DNA from: Candidatus Omnitrophota bacterium
Lineage (GTDB): Bacteria > Omnitrophota > Gorgyraeia > Gygaellales > Profunditerraquicolaceae
Direction of reading: 5' to 3'
NCBI GenBank assembly: GCA_028718245.1
Contig: JAQUME010000005.1
Span: forward strand, 1-40,691
Length of the DNA stretch: 40,691 bases
Notes under the pieces: model-generated
What the model was told of the DNA's origin: nothing
The model's input: the letters and a program-made list of their open reading frames with translations, nothing else
Databases searched by the model: none
Program-made: the position numbers and the translations under genes
In this document: positions 14,842 through 22,504 of the stretch, piece after piece
Position numbering within the stretch: the stretch's first letter is position 1
How the letters are laid out: every line of letters starts with the position of its first letter

Positions 14842-16149
14842 TTACGAAATAGCCCGGTCAGTTCCCCTGGCTGAGTTTTCAATTAACTTGATTACCCCCG
14901 GGAAGCGGCTTACCAGGCTTTCTACGTAAGATCTGAAAGTGACCGATAAAATCTCCAGAAACTCGCCATTGAGATGGACCTGTTTTTTCTTGATCAGCCC
15001 GCTCCAATCCCGGTGCAACTGAGAAAGATTAAATAACCTGCCCAGCAGCCGGTCATCCTGTATTTTATAAACGGAAAAAAGTAAATGCCTGTGCAAGGTT
15101 TTATTAAATTCCTTATCGCTGAATCTTGCCTCCAAGAAAACGGATAAAAGCAAACCCAGGGCAAAGAGATTCTGCTGAAGGATATTTTCCTTCGGAGAGA
15201 AACTGGAGATATCTTTTTTTGAGCGATCGAAGTGGTAAAAAAAGGTTATGTCCAACAGGGATATCCAAAAGGATGCCCTGGGAAATTCAGGCCTGCCAAA
15301 ATCCTCCTGCCTGCCAATAGAACTAAAATAATCAAGATCCCTCAAAGAGTGGTGCAGGGCCAGCAAAAGATCCAGATAGATCAATTCATATTTCTTGTTT
15401 TCCAGGTCTTCTTCCAAAAAACGGTTAGCCAATCCGATATTATCCTTGATCTTAAGGGCAAAACTTTGGGCATCCCTGTAAAATCCCTCTTTTATATAAA
15501 AGGCATGATTCCATCTCCAGAAATTATTCAGCAAAGAAAATAGGTCATCTTTTTTCAGGTGCCCGGCGGTGGCCTGCGGCTCGTATATCAGATCGTAGCC
15601 AATTTTCCTCAGGCGGCCGGAAATATCCACATCTTCGAAGTTGCTCCTGTATTTCTCATCGAACAACCCCGCCGAAACCAGCGCTTCCCTGCGGAATAAA
15701 GTATTGGAGCCGAACAAAAATGGAGGGTTGGTCTTCCCGGCCTCTCCCCAGTGCTGCCCCATGTGCAGCGAGCGCCAGATGTCAAAGACGCTGGAGGCAC
15801 CGGATTCCAGAACCTTTCCGCCCGCTGCGGCCACATTCGATGAATCAATTCTTTCAGCCAGATTCTTCAACCAATCCTTATCCGGCAGGCAGTCAGAGTC
15901 CAGAAAAGCAATGAGCTCGGAGCCGGTATTTTTGATGGCGGTATTCCTTGCCGCCGCCAACCCCATATTTCCGGCATGCCTGATTATCCTTACCGGGAAC
16001 CTCCCGGCGATCTGAACGGTCATATCGGTTGAGCCGTCGTCGATAACCAGTATATCATCCGGCCGGGTACTCTGATGAAATACCCCACCCAAGCAAGCAG
16101 CCAGGGTATTCTCTGAATTAAAACAGGGGATACAGAGGGAGATTCTCAT
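14842..16149 (-). CDS. GT2-family glycosyltransferase with helical C-terminal extension
   Basis: The N-terminal roughly 230 residues form a family 2 glycosyltransferase: RISLCIPCFNSENTLAACL, DILVIDDGSTDMT, LAAARNTAIKN, the DxD site LIAFLDSDCLPD and the ED motif RSNFEDVDISGRLRKIG. About 200 further residues are mostly helical and resemble no domain I know. They have aromatic clusters such as WISLLDITFFYHFD and may form an acceptor-binding or oligomerisation region. The start overlaps the upstream SPASM-type gene by 4 nt (ATGA). A tract of charged and hydrophobic residues at 330-360 may be a membrane-associated helix. Confidence 0.86.
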   Translation of the reverse strand: MRISLCIPCFNSENTLAACLGGVFHQSTRPDDILVIDDGSTDMTVQIAGRFPVRIIRHAGNMGLAAARNTAIKNTGSELIAFLDSDCLPDKDWLKNLAERIDSSNVAAAGGKVLESGASSVFDIWRSLHMGQHWGEAGKTNPPFLFGSNTLFRREALVSAGLFDEKYRSNFEDVDISGRLRKIGYDLIYEPQATAGHLKKDDLFSLLNNFWRWNHAFYIKEGFYRDAQSFALKIKDNIGLANRFLEEDLENKKYELIYLDLLLALHHSLRDLDYFSSIGRQEDFGRPEFPRASFWISLLDITFFYHFDRSKKDISSFSPKENILQQNLFALGLLLSVFLEARFSDKEFNKTLHRHLLFSVYKIQDDRLLGRLFNLSQLHRDWSGLIKKKQVHLNGEFLEILSVTFRSYVESLVSRFPGVIKLIENSARGTDRAIS

Positions 16150-17378
16150 AGCGAGCGGATCTCTTTTTCTAATTTTGTTTTTAACCTGCTGATCTCTAAA
16201 AGGGCCATTTCTTTCTCGTCGCCGCCGGTTTTTTCCGGCCCCTGGAGTTTATTTAAAATACGGGAAAGCCTTCTTTTTAGCAGGTTGGTCACCGAGCCCC
16301 TGTAAGAAGCGTAGAACCTGTACCTTAATTTCATTGTTGTCGCCTGGCTTTTCAAAAGCTGCCCGGCCTTATTGGCCAGCCTTTGGTAACTGGCGATCTT
16401 TTTTACCTTTTTAGCTTTATCCAATAGGTAGGCTTTTGAGAGACGGCTGCCAAAAACCTCATCATAGCAGCTCATTAGGCAGCCGCTGCATCCGTTATTG
16501 ACAATAGAGTTGACCATCTTCATTCTCTTTCCAGAGAGCCATAATTCATACAAGCCTTCTTCCCTGATATTGCCGATCAGCTTGTTATTTGCCGCTTCTA
16601 TCCAGCAGGGGAATACATCACCGTTTGAAGCAATGGGGCAGGAGTACCAAAGGGCAGCGCAATTACGGGGATGGGATCTCCGTCCGGCTAAATACGCGGG
16701 TATCTTGCGCAGATAACTTTCCGGATTAACGGAAATTTTGTATTCTTTGGAGACGCTGATAAACCTCCCGATCAGGCCCTCCATCTTCTGGATATCCGCT
16801 TCATCTATGAAAAATCCTGCGCCGGAAGCGCGATCCTTCAGGAAGATCAGGTTAAAAGGCTGCAATCTTACGGTGGTGGACCCGTAATTCTTAGCTACTT
16901 CTAAAATATAAGGCAGCTCTTTATAATTATACCTTGATACGGTTGAAGCCACGGTAGATTCTATTCTTTGGCTCCTGAGGTTCTCCAGGGCAGAAAGCGC
17001 CTTCTCAAAACTGCCCTCACCTCTCAAATGATCATGCGTCCCTTTGCTTCCCTCTATAGAAATATTCACCACATTGACGCCGGATGCGCTTAGCCGGGAT
17101 GCAGCCTGGCTATCGATCAAACAGCCGTTTGAAGTAAGGCAGGCATTCAGCTTATTCTTCCTCGTGAAATAAATGAGCTCAAAGATATCCTCTCTTAAAA
17201 GCGGCTCCCCACCGCTGAAAACTATGGTTTGGCTGCCTAATCTGGAGGCGTCACTGATCACTTTCTTCCATTGATCGGTGGGCAATTCCTCGGATTTTCC
17301 GCCGGGGATATCGCACATCCTGCAGCGTAAATTGCACCTGTTGGTAATGGAGATAATGACTTCCTTAAGGTTTGGCAT
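16146..17378 (-). CDS. Radical SAM protein with SPASM-like C-terminal cysteine cluster
   Basis: The 410-aa protein has the cluster motif C15-NLRC-RMC22 (ITNRCNLRCRMCDIPGG) and SAM-binding VFSGGEPLLREDI. Typical beta-strand motifs LTSNGCLI and VNISIEGS follow. The C-terminal Cys residues (SCPIASNGDVFPC, then NGCSGCLMSC) are a SPASM/twitch-type auxiliary-cluster region. The last about 100 residues are very basic and helical (SYRGSVTNLLKRRLSRI), then end in a short coiled coil. SPASM proteins mature peptides, dehydrogenate alcohols or modify sugars and cofactors; no precursor peptide gene is present here. The start overlaps the upstream radical SAM gene by 14 nt. Confidence 0.88.
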   Translation of the reverse strand: MPNLKEVIISITNRCNLRCRMCDIPGGKSEELPTDQWKKVISDASRLGSQTIVFSGGEPLLREDIFELIYFTRKNKLNACLTSNGCLIDSQAASRLSASGVNVVNISIEGSKGTHDHLRGEGSFEKALSALENLRSQRIESTVASTVSRYNYKELPYILEVAKNYGSTTVRLQPFNLIFLKDRASGAGFFIDEADIQKMEGLIGRFISVSKEYKISVNPESYLRKIPAYLAGRRSHPRNCAALWYSCPIASNGDVFPCWIEAANNKLIGNIREEGLYELWLSGKRMKMVNSIVNNGCSGCLMSCYDEVFGSRLSKAYLLDKAKKVKKIASYQRLANKAGQLLKSQATTMKLRYRFYASYRGSVTNLLKRRLSRILNKLQGPEKTGGDEKEMALLEISRLKTKLEKEIRSL

Positions 17379-18516
17379 TTTTCAGCAAACTTTCATAATC
17401 CGTCAGCCTGGACAAAGCGGCATCCAGTAGTTCCTTTTTTTCTTGCCGGCCGGAGCTGTATTTTCTTACTTCATAAATAAAAGTATCTACGATACCGGAT
17501 AATGAATCCGCCTCAGGATGGGACCAGCAGGTCTGCAGGCAGGGCTTGCGGCAGTTTTTCATCAGGCCCCTTGCCCGGTCAGCCTCCGGGGTATCAAGGC
17601 AGGCTTCAAGATCCATATTTCTTATATTGCCAAAAGCCGCTCCGCAGCTCCTTACCTCCCCATCCGGGCCGATGTTTATAAAAACAAACGGGTTGCATGA
17701 CCACTCCTGGCTGGTCAACTGGCCGTTAAAATGCCTGAGCCATAAATAAGGGTCATGTAAAAATGCCACTAAACCGTTTTTCTTCTGGTAATCCACGATC
17801 CTGTCTATCTGTCCTTTAAGTATCTTGACCTCCTCCTCTTGCAGCCAGAAGCGCGCGCTGGAGGAGGTATTCTGCATATCCTCCTGAGCCACGATCACCG
17901 GGTGATAAACCAGGCATTCAACCCCCAACTCCCTGGCCACAGAGATGATATCAAACAGTTCTCCCACATTTTCCTTCATAATGGTAGTCCATACCGATAT
18001 CTGGGGGCCGCCGCGGTTATCCCGCTTTGCGGCCACAAGATGCTTCAACGCTTCTGTCGCTTTCCTGAACGCGCCTTTTTCTCTTATGTAATCATGGGTC
18101 TGTTCCCCGGCTCCGTCCAAAGAGACGGCTATGTTCTTCAGCCCTGAAGCCATTATTTTTCCTGCTACGGCCCGGTCGATCAATGAGCCGTTGGTAACCG
18201 CCTCGATATTCAGGTTTGCCTCCCGCGCGTATCGGAATATTTCAAAAATGTCCTTCCTTAAAAACGGCTCTCCTCCGGTGATAACCACTGTGAAATCCCG
18301 CTGCCAGCCGGATATTTCATTAAAAGCCTTCTTAACGTCTTCGGTGTTCAGCTCGTATCCTTTGAGTATTTTCACTACCCCGCACATCTGGCAATTATAG
18401 GTGCATTGGTGGCTTAAGCTGATGAATATCCATAGAGGTTTAGCCAGCCTCTTGTTTAAAACCCGGGAAAAATAATAACTTAAGTTTGTTTCAAATTTTT
18501 TAAATGCTTCCGTCAT
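17365..18516 (-). CDS. Radical SAM protein with SPASM/twitch-like C-terminus
   Basis: The 383-aa protein begins with about 30 residues before the barrel. It then has the cluster motif C38-TYNC-QMC45 (SLSHQCTYNCQMCG), VVITGGEPFLRKDI, EAVTNGSLID and NIAVSLDGAGEQTHDYI. The C-terminus carries WSCNPFVFINIGPDGEVRSC and then KNCRKPCLQTCW, a Cys arrangement for an auxiliary iron-sulphur cluster. It resembles the 377-aa and GT2-fused radical SAM proteins of this locus, which share the RKCRFPCLQWC / AACAKPCLLPC ending, so they appear to be paralogues from local duplication. The start overlaps the upstream gene by 17 nt. Confidence 0.88.
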   Translation of the reverse strand: MTEAFKKFETNLSYYFSRVLNKRLAKPLWIFISLSHQCTYNCQMCGVVKILKGYELNTEDVKKAFNEISGWQRDFTVVITGGEPFLRKDIFEIFRYAREANLNIEAVTNGSLIDRAVAGKIMASGLKNIAVSLDGAGEQTHDYIREKGAFRKATEALKHLVAAKRDNRGGPQISVWTTIMKENVGELFDIISVARELGVECLVYHPVIVAQEDMQNTSSSARFWLQEEEVKILKGQIDRIVDYQKKNGLVAFLHDPYLWLRHFNGQLTSQEWSCNPFVFINIGPDGEVRSCGAAFGNIRNMDLEACLDTPEADRARGLMKNCRKPCLQTCWSHPEADSLSGIVDTFIYEVRKYSSGRQEKKELLDAALSRLTDYESLLKNAKP

Positions 18517-19921
18517 CGCCTACCTGCCTTACTATTCCGTAATCCCTGCTTATTTTATTCTCTATTTTTTCCAGATACCGCAGCCGGGAATTCCTAAGCT
18601 CAAAGTTATTGCAACCGTCCTGCGAATTCCACAGCCCCAGATGCGGACCGTCCAGGACAATCCCGAATTCATCCTTATGCTTCTGCAGGTAAGAAAACTG
18701 GTTGATAGTCAGGGTGCTGAAGGTATTCTTTTTTATTAATTTGCGGTGCCCGGAGATAAAATCCGCGGTTCTCTTGAAGTCTTCATCGGTTTCCCCCGGG
18801 AAGCCCACGATCCAGTTTGCCACTATCTCTATCCCGGCGCGGCTGCATTCCCAGATAAAAATGCTTGCCTCCTCCCTGCTAAAACCCTTATGCATCATCT
18901 TCAGGATCTTATTCGAGGCGCTCTCCAGGCCCAAGATCAGATATTCACAGCCTGACCTGCGCATTTTCTTCAACAGCTGCCGGTCGAACCGCTTATCAAC
19001 CCGGCAATTCCCTCCCCAGTTGATACCGACCCTCTTGGCGATAAGCAGCTCGCATAACCTCACAAAATTATCGTAATTACCGTTGACCAACGAGTCGTTA
19101 AAGCTAACGAACCTGTTGCGGTATTCCTGGCGCAGACGCATGATCTCGGCGACGACATTTTGGGCGCTGCGGCAGCGGTAATTTATCCAGAAATAGGTAT
19201 CGGTGCAAAAGACGCAGCGCATTACGCATCCCCGGCTGGTAATTACCGGCAGCGATGACCTGTCCGTGTAGGCGCTCAAATCATAGGCCGCGAAGTCAGG
19301 ATCCGGCAATTCATCCAGGTTGGTTATGGAGCTGGCAAGGCCGTTAAATACCCATCTTCCCTCTTTGGGGGTTACTGTGCCGGGCAAGCCATCCAGGGTA
19401 ATCCCGGCTTCAATCCGCCTGAGGATATCCAGCAGGGTATTTTCCCCTTCCCCGATCACGATAATATCGGCATATTCTTCCAGCCCGTGATGAAGCTTAA
19501 AATCCGTATCCTCTCCGGAAATGTTATAACAGTTCGGACCGCCCAGGATTATCCTCTGAGAGGGTTTTCTTAGTTTTATCCTCTTGATGATCTCCAGGGT
19601 GAACAGGACGGATGTGTTCTGGACGGAAAAACCCAGGATATCGCTGTTACAGGACAGTATCCTGTTAACGCAATCTTCATAATATTGCTCATCGATAAAG
19701 GGGAGTTTCTTGAAAGGCTCAATCAAATACCAGTGATAGCCGCTGGAACTATCCCAATACAGCCTGTCTTTTTCATTCCTCTTGCCATAGAGGACAATAT
19801 TCAAATCCAAAAGCTCGACGCTATGGCCGTTCTTTTTCAGACATGAGCTTAAATACGCCAGGCCCAGACCGGGCATGGCTGTCCCGAAGGCGCAGGGGCA
19901 TTGGACGAGTGCGATCTTCAT
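18500..19921 (-). CDS. B12-binding-type radical SAM protein
   Basis: I use the ATG at 19921, giving 473 aa, rather than the track start at 19939. It forms TGATG with the previous stop, and GAGG lies 9 nt upstream. The N-terminal domain (MKIALVQCPCAFGTAMPGLG, then VELLDLNI, ILGFSVQNTS, IILGGPNCY, IIVIGEGENTLL) is the B12-binding type, with no DxHxxG motif. The barrel has SRGCVMRCVFCTDTYF (C232, C236, C239), FVSFNDSLVNG, YLILGLESASNKIL and WIVGFPGETDEDF. It is a close structural paralogue of the next gene upstream. Substrate is unknown; the context suggests a glycan or lipid carrier. Confidence 0.86.
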   Translation of the reverse strand: MKIALVQCPCAFGTAMPGLGLAYLSSCLKKNGHSVELLDLNIVLYGKRNEKDRLYWDSSSGYHWYLIEPFKKLPFIDEQYYEDCVNRILSCNSDILGFSVQNTSVLFTLEIIKRIKLRKPSQRIILGGPNCYNISGEDTDFKLHHGLEEYADIIVIGEGENTLLDILRRIEAGITLDGLPGTVTPKEGRWVFNGLASSITNLDELPDPDFAAYDLSAYTDRSSLPVITSRGCVMRCVFCTDTYFWINYRCRSAQNVVAEIMRLRQEYRNRFVSFNDSLVNGNYDNFVRLCELLIAKRVGINWGGNCRVDKRFDRQLLKKMRRSGCEYLILGLESASNKILKMMHKGFSREEASIFIWECSRAGIEIVANWIVGFPGETDEDFKRTADFISGHRKLIKKNTFSTLTINQFSYLQKHKDEFGIVLDGPHLGLWNSQDGCNNFELRNSRLRYLEKIENKISRDYGIVRQVGDDGSI

Positions 19922-21360
19922 CAGTATTGCACCTCGCATTGATAGTGCTTATGCAGTTCTCTTGCCAGGCTGCGGAAACGCTGGAGCCTACTTTTCCTTA
20001 TCTCCGGAGTGCTCTGCCGGTTATGCCAGCCGTCTTCCTTGAAAATAATCCCGTATTTATCCACATTAAGACCGAGGTAAGAATCCTCTTCAATGTGGCA
20101 GCCGGTTACCTGGTCAAAACAATATATGAACCTGGCGTTTTCTCTGATAAAATCAAGTGTGCGCTGAAAATCATCCTCGGTCTCCGTAGGATAACCTATG
20201 AGAAAGAAGCAGTTCGCCTGGATACCCGCCCTCCAGGTATCCCGGATTATCTTTTTGGCTTCCTCGATATCATTGTTCTTATGCATTTCCTTTAAGACGG
20301 CCGCTGAGCCGCTCTCAACCCCATAGGCAAGGCTGGTGCAGCCTGCTTTTTTCATTTTTTCAAGCAACCTATAATCCATGCCTTTGCTCAAAGTCGCCTT
20401 GGCAGACCACCTGATATCAAGTTTAGAGCCTATGATCAGGTCGCATATGGCAGCCACCCGCTTGATATCGCCGTTAAAAGTTGAATCCATGATCTCAAAT
20501 TCATTCTTATGGTATTTCTCAACAATATGCCTGATCTCTTTGATCACCCTCTCGGCAGAGCAATAACGGTATATCTTCCATAGAGGGCTGTCGGCGCAAA
20601 AGGCGCAACGGTTGATGCATCCTCTGCTGGTTACCAGCGGCATTGAAGCTCGCTTATAGCCGGCAAGCTGATAATCGTCATAATCGGCGCAGGGGAGCAT
20701 ATCCAGGTCTTTCAATAAACCTCTGGGCTTATTCGCTGTCACTTTCCCATTCTCCGCGTATAGGGCCCCGTCAATAGAATGAAAATCTTTACCCTGGCCC
20801 AGAAGAGAATGGAGCTCCACTAATGCCTCCTCGCCTTCCCCGTCAAGCAGGATATCAAAATAACCGCCGGTAATAATATTCCGGTCAAGAGCGGCAAATC
20901 TCCTTATGCCGTCGGCCATTACCCTTTTGATCCTGGTTGCCTCCGGCCCGCCGCCGATAATTATCAACTCCGGATCTTTCTTTTTCAGCTCTTTAGTCAA
21001 AAGCAGGCTTACCATATAACTGGACATGAAGAGGGAAAATCCCACTACCCTCGGCTTTTGGCTGAGGATCTGACCGGCCCACTTGTCGATAAAAGGACTT
21101 AAAAATAACAGGACATGTTTCTCAAAAAGCACGGGGTCGGTAAAATATTCGGGATAATTCAAATCCCAGTAATTCTTATCGGAAAAATCTTTATACAGGT
21201 CAAAACTGAAATCAAAACACTTAACCCTTATTCCCTTCTGTTTCAAATATCCCTTCAAATAACTTATACCTACCGGCGGTTGGTCTATCCCCCAGGCCGG
21301 GCACATTATCAGGGCGATATCCAGATCATAATCAGCGTTTTGTGGTGAATCGGCGTTCAT
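19921..21360 (-). CDS. B12-binding-type radical SAM protein
   Basis: The track gives 500 aa from 21423, but that start overlaps the preceding gene by 62 nt. I prefer the internal ATG at 21360, one base after the upstream TAA, giving 479 aa; neither has a clear SD. The N-terminal domain (DIALIMCPAWGIDQPPVG, VVGFSLFMSSYM, LIIIGGGPEATR, ILLDGEGEEALV) is B12-binding-type and the barrel has TSRGCINRCAFCADSP (C248, C252, C255), FEIMDSTFNGD, LAYGVESGSAAVL and FLIGYPTETEDDF. With 18500-19921 it forms a tandem pair with identical layout, which suggests duplication and perhaps successive modifications on one substrate. Confidence 0.85.
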   Translation of the reverse strand: MNADSPQNADYDLDIALIMCPAWGIDQPPVGISYLKGYLKQKGIRVKCFDFSFDLYKDFSDKNYWDLNYPEYFTDPVLFEKHVLLFLSPFIDKWAGQILSQKPRVVGFSLFMSSYMVSLLLTKELKKKDPELIIIGGGPEATRIKRVMADGIRRFAALDRNIITGGYFDILLDGEGEEALVELHSLLGQGKDFHSIDGALYAENGKVTANKPRGLLKDLDMLPCADYDDYQLAGYKRASMPLVTSRGCINRCAFCADSPLWKIYRYCSAERVIKEIRHIVEKYHKNEFEIMDSTFNGDIKRVAAICDLIIGSKLDIRWSAKATLSKGMDYRLLEKMKKAGCTSLAYGVESGSAAVLKEMHKNNDIEEAKKIIRDTWRAGIQANCFFLIGYPTETEDDFQRTLDFIRENARFIYCFDQVTGCHIEEDSYLGLNVDKYGIIFKEDGWHNRQSTPEIRKSRLQRFRSLARELHKHYQCEVQY

Positions 21361-21361
21361 C

Positions 21362-22495
21362 TTATCGGCGTTTTTTAAATAAGCGTTCTTTTTCAAATAT
21401 ACCCGCAAACTCAATAAACTCATCCCGGTAAGAGCACCATTGGAGGCAGGGAAAGCGGCATTTTCTGATCAAACCCCTGTAATCCCTTGCTTTCTTTGAG
21501 AACCACAGCGATTTCAAGCTGTCTTTTGAGACATCCCCGAATGTCGCCTCGCTGTTTTCCTGTTCCACGCAAAAATAAACCTTCCCCTCCTGAACAACCT
21601 GCAGGCGGTTATACCCCGCGTAACATGGCATTTTCCAGCCCCTCATCTTCCCCCGGAAATAACTTTTCATTAATTCAAGATTGCCGGCGCTATTGGCGAT
21701 GAAATCAAAATTTGCTTCGCTTGATCGCTTGAATTTCACCAGGCTGTCTATCGCACTATCTAAAATCTTGTATCTTTCTTCCGGGATAAAAGTCGGGCGG
21801 CTGGAGTCCCTGATCCTTTGATCGGTGTTATTGGCGACTACCGGCTGTAATATTATCCTGGATATCTTTATTTTTCTGCACAAAGTTACTATATCCATTA
21901 ATTCTTCTATGTTCTGGTCCATAATCGTGCAAACAGAGCATATGTTGGGATAAGGTTTATTTTCTTTGGTTTTCATGGCATTAATCAGGTCGATATTACC
22001 TATTATCTTCTGCAATACATTCTCGCCCCTTATTTTAGCAAAGCTGCCTTCAGAAGCGGCATCGATAGATACGCTGAAGTTTAGATTATCTAATTTATAG
22101 TCAAATATCTTCTGTATCAGTTCCCTGGTAAAGAGAGTGCCGTTGGTCACTATAGTAATACCCTGCATGCCGCACTCCTTGCCGAAAGCCGCTAATTCCA
22201 ATATCTTCGGTTCCAGGAAGGGCTCCCCGCCGATCAAAATTAACGACTTGATCCCCATTTCACCGGCTTCCCTTATTAAGTTTTCCATGACCGCAATGTT
22301 CAATTCATAGGGCTTATTCCGGGACTTAAAAGACCGGGATAAATCATGCATGCTGCACATCTTGCATCTTAAATTACACCGAAAGGTAAAATTAATTTGT
22401 ATGCAATCGGGGGGGATCAATGGGTAGTCGATCTTACGTGAAAGCCAGAAAAGCAATCCCTTTTTTATAAGTTGGATTTTTCTCTTGTTATTCAT
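21362..22495 (-). CDS. Radical SAM protein with SPASM-like C-terminus
   Basis: The 377-aa protein has NFTFRCNLRCKMCSM (C40, C44, C47), ILIGGEPFLEPKIL, ITIVTNGTL and FSVSIDAASEGSFAKIRGEN. The C-terminal cysteines are MPCYAGYNRLQVVQEGKVYFC and RKCRFPCLQWC. It is similar along its length to the radical SAM half of the neighbouring GT2 fusion; both share the phrases SLVKFKRSSEANF / ELIGFKRDNFSLL and LMKSYFRGKM / LVKKYFRGTL. Gene duplication followed by fusion or fission is therefore likely. A 9-nt gap separates it from that gene. The substrate is unknown. Confidence 0.88.
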   Translation of the reverse strand: MNNKRKIQLIKKGLLFWLSRKIDYPLIPPDCIQINFTFRCNLRCKMCSMHDLSRSFKSRNKPYELNIAVMENLIREAGEMGIKSLILIGGEPFLEPKILELAAFGKECGMQGITIVTNGTLFTRELIQKIFDYKLDNLNFSVSIDAASEGSFAKIRGENVLQKIIGNIDLINAMKTKENKPYPNICSVCTIMDQNIEELMDIVTLCRKIKISRIILQPVVANNTDQRIRDSSRPTFIPEERYKILDSAIDSLVKFKRSSEANFDFIANSAGNLELMKSYFRGKMRGWKMPCYAGYNRLQVVQEGKVYFCVEQENSEATFGDVSKDSLKSLWFSKKARDYRGLIRKCRFPCLQWCSYRDEFIEFAGIFEKERLFKKRR

Positions 22496-22504
22496 AACTT
22501 CCCC

